A stretch of 64,000 nt of DNA from Phoenix dactylifera (taxonomy: Eukaryota; Streptophyta; Magnoliopsida; Arecales; Arecaceae): assembly GCF_009389715.1 (NCBI RefSeq), contig NW_024067667.1, positions 1,248,001 to 1,312,000 of the forward strand. The letters run 5' to 3'. Position 1 is the first letter of the stretch. Each line of letters begins with the position of its first letter. Shown in pieces: positions 10,201-25,200 of the stretch. The translations under genes were made by a program, and so were the position numbers. The notes beneath the pieces are model-generated. The model had not been told where the DNA came from and did not search any database. It saw only the letters and a list, made by a program, of their open reading frames with translations.

Positions 10201-13200
10201 TATGTATTTAGATGGATGTGGTGTGTTCATCCATAATCATCCACGTGGAACGATCCATCAGCTGAGGAATAGTCCTTTTGTTGCATTGCATCACTGCTGC
10301 CACTGTGTATAAATTTTGTCTATTATGTAGTGAAACAATATGGGGCTTTATGAACCTTTTCTTTTTGAGAGGAACACTTGTCACTTGTTCTTTCTTTTTT
10401 GAGATAAAAAGATAACAAATGATCTGCTATATTGATACTACCAATGGAGATTTTAAAAAGATTCAATCTTGCTCTAATGTAACATTGAACTTTTTAAAAT
10501 TTGATTTAAGTGAAATTGAATTATTGAATACTCTAAAGGTCCAAACGAAATCATTAGAGATCTTAACAAGCAGTTGGAGCTTATAAGTTCTAATATAATT
10601 AAAAGAACATGGAATTTGTAGTTATTGCTTTCTCCTGATTTTGAAGCACTTCTTGAGATCCATGCTCACATGCACTGATATGTGACTTCTTATTTTTAGT
10701 CATGATTTTGATCATAGTATTGAATATGTGGACACCCATTATATACTCTAATAATGGTATCTGCTCACCTGATCGGGAATTGGACTTTGAATGTGACCAT
10801 TGACCTCCAAACTTGAAATATCTGAAGTATTTTCCTGAGGAATACATCAGGAGAATTCTTCTGCTGTATCTCATTTGATCTGTCAAGCTTGGTACATCCA
10901 AGTTTGATTTCCAAGCTTGTTCATCAAGGCCAATACTTATATGCCATTCAAAACAAAGTATTAGTTTTAGGTACTGAATTTGCTACCAGGTTGTGCTGAA
11001 GTAGCATTTTTTTTTTTATAGATATACATATTCCGACACAAGCTTTGCCTTGTATCACTATATGCTGCATCCCTTATATTGGAAGTTTCATATTTGTTAA
11101 ATATTTAGCTTTTTCATATTTAAAGAACAGGAAATAAATTTTCTTCATGTATGCTTGTCATTTTCTTACTCTATTTGATTCACCCACTGTATGCTGCATT
11201 TGGTTGGAGGAAAAATGGTCATACAAAAGAATATTCTGAAAAGATATCAAAATAAATCCTCCACATTTGTCATTATAAAAGAATGTCACTTGTGTCTTGT
11301 CACACCATAACATTAAAAAAATGAAGAATGATTAGTTTATTTTGTACCCTTTCTCCTTTGTGGCCACTTGGAATAGAAAAGAAAGATAATGCCAAGCCTG
11401 TCATACTGTTATGAAAAGTGCATCTTCTTTTTTGTTGGAAGACGTTGAGGATATTCAAGCTTGACATATCTGATTCTGTTATTGCAGGTATGGAGCAGAT
11501 ATTGCTCGTGGAGTGGCAGAACTTCATGCAGCCGGTATTGTTTGTATGAGTCTAAAGCCATCCAATCTTCTTTTGGATGGAAATGGCCGTGCAGTGGTCT
11601 CTGATTATGGGCTTTCAGCAATTCTTAAGAAACCTTCATGTCGAAAAGCTGGATCTTCTCCTGAGGAATGCTCTTCAAGTGTGCATATGTGTATGGATTG
11701 TACAATGTTGAGCCCACATTATACAGCTCCAGAGGTATGGGAGCCATTAAAGAAGCCATTAAATCTATTTTGGGATGATGCAATTGGCGTATCTTTGGAG
11801 TCAGATGCATGGAGTTTTGGATGTACGCTTGTTGAGATGTGCACTGGTTCGGTTCCGTAAGTGGTCCAGCCCGTTCCTTTGTGCTTGTTGATAATTCTTC
11901 ACAATAAATGATATGATAATACTGTTTCTATGCAGATGGGCCAGATTAAGTGCAGAGGAAATTTACCGAGCTGTTTTCAGGGCTCGTAGGCTGCCTCCTC
12001 AATATGCAAGTGTAGTAGGTGTTGGTATTCCTAGGGAATTGTGGAAGATGATTGGTGATTGCTTACAGTTCAAAGCTTCAAAGAGACCAACTTTCCAGGC
12101 AATGCTAGCAATATTTCTTCGGCATCTGCAAGAAATACCTAGGAGCCCTCCTGCAAGTCCGGATAAGTAATTTCATTGCACTTTTGATGTAAAAGCCTTA
12201 TCTATATGCACACCTGTTCCTATCACCAATTAGTCAACCAGTTTTCTTTTTATGATTCCAAAATACTCATCAGAGGGGAAGCATTAAACAGAAAAAGATC
12301 TTGTTACGAAAAGGAAACAAGGTCCAGTAAATGAGATTTATTTAAGCATCTCAGGGAGAATGTTGTACTTTTGTTTTTTTATAAATTTCAGGTCCATTGG
12401 GTGGTCTGATGTGCTTGAATTCTTTTCTTTCTCCTTATAGTTGAGTTTATTCTGTTTGGCATGAGTTTGTAAACATTCTCTTTCCTGTATATTTATTGAA
12501 ACTTTCATGGCTTATTTGTTTCATGCAGTGATTTCACAAAGGTTTCTTCAACGAATGCCGCAGAACCATTCCCAACATCTGTTCTTGAGGTTTTTCAGGA
12601 TAATTCAAATGTTTTACATCGACTGGTATCTGAAGGCAATATTATCGGTGTTAGGTTAGTCTGAGTATCAAAACTTTCCACCCCTATAATGGCTTTTTGG
12701 CACTGACCCGATTCTTATGTATTTGAATACTTAGTCATTGTCTCTTTGTTTATGGCAGGGATCTGCTTGCAAAGGCTGCATCAGAGAGAAAAAGCAACTC
12801 AATTTGTTCTCTTTTAGAAGCACAGGATGCTGAAGGCCATACTGCTTTGCATTTAGCGTGTAGGCGAGGCTCTGTAGAACTAGTAGAAACTATATTGGCA
12901 TACAAAGAGGCTGATGTGGATATCTTAGATAAAGATGGTGACCCCCCTATTGTGTTTGCTCTAGCTGCTGGCTCTCCAGAATGTGTTCGTGCTCTCGTCA
13001 ATAGATCTGCTAATGTTAGTTCTAGGCTGAGAGGGGGCGGGGGTCCATTTGTCACTCATGTTTGTGCTTTCCATGGCCAGCCTGAATGCATGCAGGTAGG
13101 GCAACATATATGACTTACGTTTTGTGTTATATTTTTTTTTCTTCTATCGATTTCATGTCTTCTTATATGTGTTTTAAATGATCACAGGAATTACTGTTAG

Positions 13201-16200
13201 CAGGTGCTGATCCCAATGCGGTGGATGGTGAAGGTGAATCTGTGCTTCATACAGCCATAGCTAAAAGATATACTGAGTGTGCTATTGTTATTTTGGAAAA
13301 TGGAGGCTGCAGATCAATGAGTTTTTGTAATGCACAAAGAAAAACGTAAGATCCTCTATTGCTTTGCTTGTGGAAAGTCTTTATGGAGTTTGATTAGCAG
13401 AACAGTTTGTAGTAGATTTGTTGCAAAAGAATCAAGTTAATAGGTTGGATTAGAAATATCATGATTTAATGTGATTCTAGGTATGTTTTGCTATAGACTT
13501 ATTGAGAGATCCATATTAGATAACACGGTTATTGGTTATTGAATGAAACAAAGTATTTCCTTTTGGTGGTTTGTATATCTCATATTTCTCTGTATTTCTT
13601 CTATGTTGTTCTTGTATCTTCTTCTGTCTTCTTTTTGTTTGAAGAGTTCACAAATCATACGACATGTACATTTGCAAGGTGTTAAGAGTCTTTGGTTGTA
13701 ACATCCCATAATGAATTCTTAAACTTTACTGCTAATTTATCCAAAGAAAATCATGAATATATAGAAACCTCACAATCATTTTCATCATTACTTTATAATT
13801 GGGATCTTTTGAACTATTTAACTAAAAACTAAAGCACCACATCCTGTCTGTGTTGGGCTAGGGTGAAAAAGGGTGAATACATATGCAAATCCTCAATCCA
13901 TTTGAAACTCTACAGAGGTGCATGACTGGTACTCTAAGCGTTTGGAAAGCCTATGGAAATCCTTTTTATTTTTAAAATAGATCTTAGTACTACTAATTAC
14001 CTTTTAGAGATAGTCATGGTTTAATTTTTCAATACACATGATTTTTGATTCATCTAACAAGTCTTACTGATGCAAAACAAATATGATAGAATTTGTCCAT
14101 ATAAAGAGATGAAAGATGGCATAGGAATGCTCATCAGTTTGATCTATACTATAGGTATGATATGTACCATGCAAAAGGGGTTATCAGCATGGTACAGGGT
14201 CAAGTATCTCTGGCATCTATGTTAGTAGGTTAAGCTGTGCAGTGCAAATTAGACTATGTCATAACATATTTTAAAGCACTAATGCAGATCGATATGTAGT
14301 GATACAAGCTTGTACCTTGCTTTCTAGTTTTAAATCCATGTCTGACCATCTCAAAATGGTTTAAACCATTTTCACCCTTTTTTTGGGTAAGGAGATTTGC
14401 AAGGGATTTTTTCTATTTCTTTTCTTTTCATATTTAAAATTTATGCTCAATCTAGGAATTAGAGTCAGAAAGTTGTTCACTACAAATCAAATCAAATGTT
14501 AGAGAATGAGACAATCTATAATGTATTGTCTTCTTGTAGTACTACAAGTATTTGTTCTTCCCATAATACAAGAATTTGGTATATGTGCTTCCCACAAACT
14601 TGGCAGTCTGACAGTATGTGTGAGGTATCTTCTGTAAGCTGTTAACAAGTAAACGTGAGTTCATTATCCTCGTTTTTTATCATGAAATCATGTGTACATG
14701 TGCTGTTACTATGTATACATCATGTAGCATTGGCTTGTATGACAAGTTATCTAAAAACTTGCAATGCATCTGTTAAACATCAATCAATAGTTATAGCTAG
14801 GACAATTTACGATCATAGGTTTGGGAAAAAATACATCCACGTTGAAAACACGTGTATGCACTGGTAGAAAGCAGTTAAACTTGTGTATACTTAAGGAAAA
14901 AAAAAAAGAGAACACAGCAGTGGTATCTTGTGTGCTGGTTGTAAATCTTTCTCATAGACTAGCATATGTTTCTGTGCCACGCATTACCAACTCTTTTGGC
15001 ATAGCCCAGCATGTATGTGTAATATTCCAACCTTGAACTAAGCAGGCATGATAAACTATGTATCTTGGCTTTCAATATCAACATGTTAAGATGGGAGGAG
15101 AGCTAGAATAAGATTTATTGGTTCAAGATAGGATAAAAGATTGAGAGAGCAGCATTTATGTATGAGAGGAGCTAAGAGAGTTATAAAGAGAGAAGAAGAG
15201 AAAAGAATAAGAAAGAAGAAAAGAAGGGGAACAGAAATAGAGGGAATGGAGGGAGAGAAATAAAGGAGAGGGAGGGAGAAAGATAGTTTTTTTTCATTAA
15301 GACAGTCTTCTTAAGTAGTGAGGAAAGTTTGGCTACTGGCTATTGGGTTTCCTGAGGTTGGCAGATTGCTGAAACAGGAATCTGGTTCATGTGTCACAAA
15401 ACATTTGGTTGCTAGCACAAAACACAATTATGAAATGGGCTCAAAAAATATTGTAGTTAGAATTTAGCCACCATGGCCTCTAAGAGTTGCTCAGATTGTC
15501 ATTCTGTGCACCTCTTAACACATGCACTGAAATTTTTAAGATATTCACAGATGGGAATTCATGAATAAACATGGCAGGGCCCTAAAATGGTGACAAACTT
15601 TTATACCTAGGCTAATGAATACAAAATAACTGTAAATATAATATTCTAGTTTAGCAAAAACTTTAAAAAAATGTCAAGAAAGCCTGTCTGCTCCAAAATG
15701 TGGTTCGGTAAGAACTAAATTTGGGGGATCTTCTCCCCCTTGCCAACAACAAAAAAATGGAAGAAAATTGGAACATATAACTAGAATTCATTAAATATTC
15801 ATGAAATATATACAAATTATCAAGAAGCAACAAATGTTGTCTCTTTTCTATTCAGTCATGAGAAACTACGGGAGAACTCTCAACAGAATATATTGCCTGT
15901 CAGAATGATATTCACAAGCTAACAATGATTGTTTTTCATTAATCCAGGGATAATGCCTTCTATGGAACTTCTGCACCAACTTGCCTGATTTTTCAGAAGA
16001 AATATCATTAAAATAAAGTTTATACTCTGCTATCATGTTGATACCAAAAAAATTTTAACCAGCTGACAGTTGTACATTGAACCATAATGACACTATTGCT
16101 CTGAAATAGTTACTTTCTGTCAGCTGTTTCAATTCACTTTCAAGGACTAGTATAATAACTTGTCCGACATCTATTCCATCAAGGTAGATTGTTACTTTGA

Positions 16201-19200
16201 GCTTTGGAATTTGGTGGTGATGTTTGATGATATTCCTAATGAATTTTGTATTTAGGTGTTCCTAATTAATTTTTATAATTAAGTGTGCTTTAGTTGCTTA
16301 TTTTATTTTATTTTGTGCTTTAGTGTTCATGTGGCATTAAAATTTTGTCTAACATTTCGAAATGGTGAAGCTTTAACTTTATATGTATGGTGCATAGGCC
16401 TCTACATTTGTGCGTTGAGACATGGAATATGGCTGTGGTGAAGAGATGGGTGGAGGTTGCATCACAAGAAGTGATAGATGAAGCAATTGACATACCAGGT
16501 CCAAATGGAACAGCATTGTGCATGGCCGCAGCTTTAAAAAAAGATCATGAAATCGGTAATGTGCATTGTTAGAATCCTTTAATGTTTTATTTATTGAATT
16601 GCTGAACATCATACATTCATAAATAGGTTGATCTCCTCTTATCTAAGATGTTGAGTAGATTTTATATGTAGACTTACAGAGCATCATACATCTATAAATG
16701 TTGGAACTTAATTATCATGTGAGGTTGCTGTTGAAGACCTAAGGCATTAAGTGAAAAACTTGTATAGTTTGGAGTCAAAAGGGAAGTTGGCCTGATAACC
16801 TAATTTAATACCATAAAATGGGAGATTAAGAAGACCAGAAAATAATTTTAGAGGATAATTCTTTTGTGAAATCTAAAATAATAAGACAAAGTGGAGTGCT
16901 CGATGTTGATATTAGAATTAGCTTCTTTCAAGTGAATAAATAATTTAAGATAATCAGATTACATAAATCAATATGTTGATGACACTTTTTTTTCATAATT
17001 CTAAAAGCGTTATCACAGAAATACTGTGTCTTAAACTTACTCCACTCGATCTGTAAATATAGTAATATCATCTGGAAATCCACAATCTCAGTAGTTGAAA
17101 TCTTCTATCTACCACTGTACTCTTGCTTCCAAATCTTTCTTTCACTCCCACTATAAATTTAGATGCTTCTGATCCCATCTGTAACCTAGTGAAGTAGTAA
17201 CCGACAGTACTATTATTAGCTATTAAGACCATCCTATTGATATAACCATTATTATTTATCTCATCATCTAAATCTGTGCAACAGTTGTTTTTTTTTATGG
17301 CAATAAACACCAGAACTACTTATAAAGAAGAAAAGCCACTGGATAGGTAATCTAAAAGTTTCTATAATATTTAATATGGTTGTCTTTCGTCTTAGACTCT
17401 TAGATTCTTGTACTTGGTGCCACGCTTGGTGAGGGATCTTGCTTCCTTTCCTGCTTTACTTTCTGGTGCTTCCCCACCCTTTAGTTGACTAGCTCCAATA
17501 TTGCTCTGACTAGGTATTGCCTTGTTTTCTTTCCTAAATATTACCATTCCTCCTATCAATTGAGTTTTCTTTTCTATAGTGTAATTACCCAATTTACTTA
17601 TAAACATAATTTTTTGACAACAAAAAATTAGATCTCAACTATTTTTTATTTTTTAATGAGATGATTCTCAAGTGTTTTTCAGGCATTACCACGACTTCCT
17701 TGTCCTTTTTCTTTTCCTTTCTTATTTTACTTTTTTTTTTTTATCAACACTAGTTTCTTGCACTTGCATCTGAATATGCTTTACAATTTAGGATACTTAG
17801 ACTATAAATACAACTGCCTCCTAATTGCTTCTCCATTTTCACTATTTTGGGACCATGAAAGCTCTCTTAGTAATGGATACTAAGATAAAGTGAAAAGTCC
17901 CTGTACTAGAGGATTTCCAATAAAACTGTTTTAAAGGCCAACTTTTCAACAATTCTTTCATTTGAATTTTTTTTCTCCATATTTTACAAAATAAAACATG
18001 GTTTACATCAAGAATTTATGTATCAATCTATATCAACAACACCAAATTAGACAGGTACTTAGGATGCCTTTACACCACTACAAAAGAACAAAAAAGAAAT
18101 AGTGCCCCTTGCTGTACTGACACCACTTACTGTACTGTGCATTGGTGTGGTATTGTACATACAAATATTGTACTGAACCAGCACCTGACTGGTACGAGCA
18201 CTAGTGCTGAATTTGTAAAGTTTAGATAATGTTGAGTGGCAATGTAATACTGTGGCCTGACACTGTTTACGGAACCACAACTTATTTTGGAATATTATGT
18301 GGCTGAAAGAACTAAAATCCTAAATTATGAATAATCTTAATTCATATGGACTCCTTGAGTATGAGGGATTGGTTCTAAAATCATTTTGGTCCAATATCAA
18401 TGTAACAGTTGTCCAAGATAAATGGAAATGAAGTAGATGGAGAACAATAGAACTTTCAAAGAAAAATAGGGTCGCAAATCGGGAAGAGGAGGCTCAAAGA
18501 AGAAGAAGAAAGTCATTTCATATTATTAAGGACTTTAACCTTACACAATACCATGGCGCCTGCATATTCCAAGGTGATAGAATTTTAAAAGTTCCAAAAT
18601 ACCCCTCGATGTTGGTTGATCCCTAGAGATAATGGAGAACGAGGAAGAGGAAGGTGGAAGGAAAGTCCGGACCTCCAAGAGAGGTGAGGCATTCTTTTGT
18701 CCGTTTCTCTGTTCTCACTGTTGATTTCTATTGGTGGGTCCTACTAGAGAGCTCCATGACTTGCTCCTTGTGTGATGTGGTAACTAAATCTGAGTTGCCA
18801 CATCATAATAATAATCTAAACTTGGCATGACATCATCTGATCTCCACAGAATGATTAGATTATGCACTGAAGAAGAAATAAAGGCTGAAAGATTGAATTA
18901 AAAACTAATAATCTGAATCTAGATCTTTAAGAAGCTGTGTTATTGCTGTGTTATGTTAGCCATGGCTTACAGCAGCAATCACAATGACTTGAGCTAAGTC
19001 AAAAACAATATTTGTTATTACCTTTTATGTATTATTTACAAATTTAATATAAACTTTACCAAGTACAATTTATCTTTTGTGTTGCTGATTGTTTACATTG
19101 GCGGTAGGTATGTCAAAATATTAGTGTATTAAATTAATACAGAATTATTGTAATAAAAAAGAAATTTGAATGTCTTTCTTTATGTTAAAGATAATGTCAA

Positions 19201-22200
19201 AACCAGATGAGGTTATACAGATCCACAGGTCTATGCCTTTGAACGGAAGACCTTTTGGTGGGGTTTATGTATCATGTGTTTTCCCCATGCTGTTAAATAC
19301 GTGGCATATGCTGTGTGCTGTGCCTCCTGACAGGCACACTGTTGGAATGGTGCCTATTGCATTGGCATGTTTTGTTACAAATGGACATAGGCATTTTGGG
19401 GCCCTTTTAGCTGCTTTAGATTTCTTTCTATTTTCTTGCATTAGAAAAGTAATTTAAAGATGCATTTAATGTCATATAATCATCAATAAAGGCATGTAAG
19501 TAAGCTGAATATTGTGCATTGTGGCATTTAAGCTAATATGCATTGTAAAACTGCATTAGCATTATTTAATGATAATCCTTGATAAAATAGACTATGATTA
19601 TTCATAAGATTTTGGATGAAACAAGCGATGGGTGCATGTTGAAACACATTGTGTTGATTACATCACATAATTAAAATGGTTTGGGGACTAAGTTGTAGGA
19701 CTTCTTATGTCTGACCTTTAGCTCTTGGCATTGTTTTGTTGGGTGTAATAAAATATATGGGCTATTATGGTTTAAGAAATAGTTCCTTTGCACGAGTAAG
19801 AAACCGATGTATTTCCACGGGTCGCCCTCGTTCCGTAGTTGAGTTCTTTTACATAGGAAAGAAATGAATAGATAGATGGTGTGAAAATGGGTCGTATTTT
19901 TATATGGGATTGGATTTTTCGCCAGACTTTTTTTTTATTGAATTTGAAATTTAGACAATTTTTATTAAACTTAAATGGGGTGGTTTCTTATTTACATCTA
20001 ATATTTAAAGTAGATATTTGCTTGAATGATATTCATGTAATGAAGGTTTGTTTCTAGTTGTCTGCTGAGGCATAGTCTTATTTGATCCTACACATACCTC
20101 CAAGATCCTCGAAGGGGAAGTGGGTGTTGGGGTTTGAGGTTCTTTAAGTTGGTACAAGAATTAAAGCTCATACAATAAGTTTATGGATTTAAATGCTCTT
20201 TTTATATTGTTCAATTTGTGCTATGTAAAAGCCTTTTTCTTGACATTGCTCATGTTTGGTTGCGATATACATGATTTCACTTACTAATACATTGAACAAC
20301 TATATTTGTGCATGGCCGATTGGGGTACTATTAGTTTACATTCGAAGGTTGTCTAGATGAAATAATTGACTACTAACATTTGTCTAACACATGAACAGTA
20401 AGAACATTAACATATTGTTAAACAAAGACCATCTTTTTCACAAAGAAATGTGGCCCCTCACTTCAATGCCACATGGAGTACCTATTGGGCTTGTAGACAT
20501 TTCGGTCAACTATTAAGTTCACATTGTGTAGCTGGTAGGGGTAGTCCTGATTTAAACTATTATTTAGGATGAAATTTGTGTTTAATCTAGAGCCCGCAAT
20601 TTCTTCAATGTTAAGTCTTGATTCATACTCTACTGTTTATTTCTTAAATTATAAATTAAGAGGGCAGGGTAGGTATTACCTAGTTGCACGATATGTTCTA
20701 ACTTCTAATGAAGGATTTTCTAGCAATCTATGCTCAAAGTTGCTAAATCCTAGCTGTAAAAACTGCCAGTTGCTGTATTTCCCAACAGATGGTGGAAATA
20801 CAAGAAAAGGCTTTTAAAGGAGTCTTGCTTGTTATCGAGCAGTTTGGACTGATCCACCCTTTCCTGTGTGATCTGGGTAGTTCAGGTCTGGTTCATGAAA
20901 ATTGGGGTGTCTAGCAGCTAAGGTTTGTAATCTCGGTAGTGGGTGCCGCATCGGTACATTACAGGTTCAGTACAATATGGTCTATACGGTACACATCCCA
21001 TGTTGAGATGACTCTCAATCCATTTTTCTTACTTTTTATCATGGTACCATCCGAAATTAGATGGTATAGGCTTGTATGCTAAGATACATACCTTGGTTTC
21101 GGGCGGGATAGGGTGGTTCCACTTGGTTCAGACCGGCTCAACCCATACTGAACCAAACCCCTCGATACTGTACCGTGCACCGTATCGGTACTGGATGGTA
21201 TGCGTCGGTAGGGCCGACCTTGCTAGCAACAGCTCATGCTGCCCTTTATGAATTGGAGTTCTCTAAATATAAAATGATGGGTTCCAATAAAATGCAGAAT
21301 GGTTTCAGTTCGAGATAATATATAGACTATTACACTTCTTTGGATCGTAATGATGGAAAGCAAAAGGCTATATCTACATATACATGGAGTAATAGGATAA
21401 AGGAATGGTTGTGGTGCAAATTTAGAAAAGTGAATGCCAGAATCTTTTAGCAGCTTGTGCCACAACTCCCTCATTTTTCTGTAGTATGTATTAGTTTTTT
21501 TGTAGAGCCATAAATTCTACCATAAGAAGATCCATACAATTAACGTTTTGAACCACAAGTGTTTTGATGAAAGCTATTCTTTATGCATGTTCATTCTAGC
21601 TTCTCATATTGTGTCTCTTGGAAATTGTCTGTAGTTCTGTGAATGTGGATATTATAGAACAAGGTCCATAATCTTGGTACTGATAACGTACAGGTATGTT
21701 ATCGATATGGCTAGTACGATATAGTATGTACCCCATATTGAGACAGCTCAAATCCCTTTTTCTCATTTTTTATCACATTGCCATCCAAAATTGGGTGGCA
21801 CTGATCAGTACAGTATGGTACACCCCAGTTTCGAGAAGTTTTCGGCAGTTCAGACCGATACAGACCGGTTTGACTCATACCGAACTGAACCCAATACTGC
21901 ACCAATACTTTGCTGGTATTTATGGTATGTTGGTATGGGTCAGTACTACATACTTTATGGAATTTGACTTGACTAAAAGATTTATGGTTCTTCTAGAAAT
22001 GCAAGAGAAAGGACATTTTCAAATGCATGAAGAGGCTGGCTTGTTGTTTTCTTTACAATGCCCTTTATAGAAATGAGAGCCCCTTTCATGGATATCTACA
22101 ACATGCAAATGGATTTGCTTAGCTTAACATTATCTTATGGCAAAAGTGTTGCTTTTGTTCAGCTGCTCTCTTTATTGTTAAACTTGACTCTATTTTGACA

Positions 22201-25200
22201 GAGGGCCGAGAATTGGTAAGGATATTACTTGCTGCAGGTGCAGATCCAACAGCTCAAGATGAAGTGAATTTCCGAACAGCTCTGCATACAGCTGCAATGA
22301 TTAATGATGCAGAGTTAGTGAACGTAAGTCTAGATCGATTAGAATTAAGTAAATTACTTATTAGTTTAATATAAACTTTAGGTGTGGATTTATTTTTTCT
22401 CCTGAGTTCAGTTTGGTATATAATATCTTTTATTGCTTTTCATGATTAGATTATTCTGAAAGCTGGAGTTGATGTCAATGTTAGAAATGCACAAAATACG
22501 ATACCTCTGCATGTTGCATTGAACAGAGGTGCAAACGCATGTGTTGGTTTGCTGTTGTCTGCTGGAGGAGACTGTAATTTGCAGGTATGGTCTTTTTTGT
22601 GGAAACATTGAATTTAATTACTTAATATTTGACAAGTTTTGGACAATATACTATATATATATATATGCCTATATGTATATATATATATATGGACTGTTAT
22701 TTCTAGGATATACCCATTTCTTTCTTACAATCTTTGTACCTGTGTAATTCAGTTCTGTGTGAACATCTATGATAACATAATTATAAATGCATATTTGCAT
22801 TACTTTGTGGCTTCATGTTCATCTGACAAGGGTGCAGACTTCTAAAAGTTGCAGAATAGGCAATGCTCTTCATAATTTTGCTGTCCTGTTGAACTTTTGA
22901 CAATTTTGATGGTTTTATTAATGAATTCTGTCTCTTACTTAGATGTTGATAAAGCCGTACTTAGCGATCCCACTTGCAGGTTGATTTATGTGACAAGCAA
23001 GGGGACTCTGAAAAATGAATATCTTTCCACTAGTAATGATTATCTTTCCCTCTGTCATTGGGGTGGGTTTTTTCTTTTTTCGCTGGTTTGGTTGGGGGGG
23101 GGGGACCTCATTACACCACTTGAGGGTAAGTCGGTCTATTTATATTTAAGTACAGATCATTTTTCACTATATCTAGGTATTTTTTTAGTGATTTAGATAA
23201 TTATGCAGTGAACTATCAAGATTGATATTTATTTATTTAATTTTTATGGCTAAACTTTTTGATCATGTGTGTTCCATATGCCAAAATCTATCAACCATAT
23301 CAGACTTGACTTTAATTTCAAAATCTTTACTCCGTGACTGTTATGGAGTCAAATTGTCACTTCTTGAAATGCCACCACATTATGCTATCATGAGAGGGTA
23401 ATTTGGTAAATTAAATGATAAGTACATTCCCCTTGTTAATAGTTGCACTTGTGGGTGATTATATTGCACCAGACAATGTTTGAGCAAATATGAGAGATGC
23501 AATTATCAAAAAGGGTTTGCATTTGCTGATCATTTGAGGTTCATTTCATAAGCCTATTGATAATTTGGATGTGCATTACATGTGCCTGTTTGAGAATTCA
23601 AGCATAAATGTGCTTCTATGTGTTTATGCACGTGTATGTCATAGATTGAAACTTGAATATTCAAATCCTCAATAATGCAAAATGCATGATTAACCATTTA
23701 AATTAAGAATCCACAATATCATAATTTGCAATATAAATGTCTAATAGACAAAAAGCAAATGTTTCGTTGGCTTTAGATGTAAAATCTTGGTTCTTTTGTG
23801 TTTTAAGATGTGTAGCTCATAATCAGTAATGCACTTTTTAATTTATGGTCCACTATACATATTGCATGTTATCATAATGTTGTATTCCTTTATTTTCTTC
23901 TTTTGCTTCTAATCGTTAAATTGTTAATTGGCATCTATGTTAAAACAGCGATGTTCAAATTTGAAGGGTTTATTCGTATATTAATCCTTCATCTTGCCTT
24001 TTGTAGGCATTCTGGTGGAACTTTTTTTATAGAGTAATTATATAAATTGAATCTTCAGTTAGTATTTTACATGATCTTGTCCAGTTGCATAATGTCCTTT
24101 TTCTGTGAGAGACGCTCTATTAACTTCTAGCCTCATAATTTTATGGCTTTGCTTACTTGATACAGGATGACGATGGTGATAATGCTTTTCATATAGCAGC
24201 TGATGCGGCAAAGATGATACGTGAAAATCTTAATTGGATTGTTGTTATGTTGCAACATCCATCTCCTGCTGTTGAAGTGCGAAACCACAGGCAAGTGCTT
24301 ATCCACTGAAAATGCTGATTCTTTATTATTTCATGGTTATATCCAATTAGTTCTCTGAATGGTGACATGGTTCAATGATCTACTTATCTGTTAGATTCTT
24401 GCTTGTTAAAATTTGGATCTTTACATGGTTTAATAGTTCAGTTGTCATGGTCTACAAATTGTTTTAAAACTTCATTCTCAACTTTCAATAACTGTTTCAA
24501 GTGGAAGTAGAAAAAGAATAAACTCATATTATTTTAATTTGTGACAGGGGCTGGACATTGCGTGATTTCCTTGAGACCCTTCCTCGAGAATGGATTTCAG
24601 AAGACCTGATGGAAGCACTTGCAGACAAGGGAGTTCATCTGTCTCCAACCATGTATGCAAAATGATCCTCATCTTCAGTGTCCTTTTTTTTTCTATTTCG
24701 TTTTACTATCATGTCTTTTAATACTTTGGTAAAATTTATTTCAATATTTCTTATCATTTTCTCTGGGCTGCACTTAAGCAAAATATATGCAATCGATCAT
24801 GCTCTGATCAAATGTTGCAATTAGATATGAAGTTGGAGACTGGGTGAAATTCAAAAGAAGCGTCATAAATCCAGCACAGGGTTGGCAAGGTGCAAGCCAC
24901 AAGGGTGTAGGCTTTGTCCAGGCAATTATGGACAACAACAACCTTCTTGTGTCATTTTGCTCTGGAGAGGCTCGTGTTCTGGCAAGTGAAGTCATAAAAT
25001 TGGTTCCTTTGAACAGGGGACAACACGTACAGCTAAAAAGTGATGTTAAAGAACCAAGGTATGTCTCTGAATGCTGTATGCATAGTTTGTAATCTACTTC
25101 TCTCAGAGATACCATTCAATTCTGTATTATTGTAATTGTTGATTATTCAGTCTCACTTTATGCTATTGACACAAATTTATGTCATCGCATTATTGTTTGA

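Larger units (their letters stand above)
16556..22201 (+). other. KEG: KEG intron 7 (5.6 kb)
   Basis: The longest intron of the gene. It carries at least two GGTAC-type repeat copies (20930-21225, 21660-21960) and a third weaker one near 18060-18290. A stretch near 18400-18870 and one near 19750-20130 have more balanced base use and may be decayed insertions, but no family was recognised. Open frames here have no known motif. Confidence 0.75.

Noticed and set aside
19170..19457. 95-residue open frame inside KEG intron 7
   Set aside because: No recognised motif, no codon bias, and the surroundings are intron sequence with repeats.
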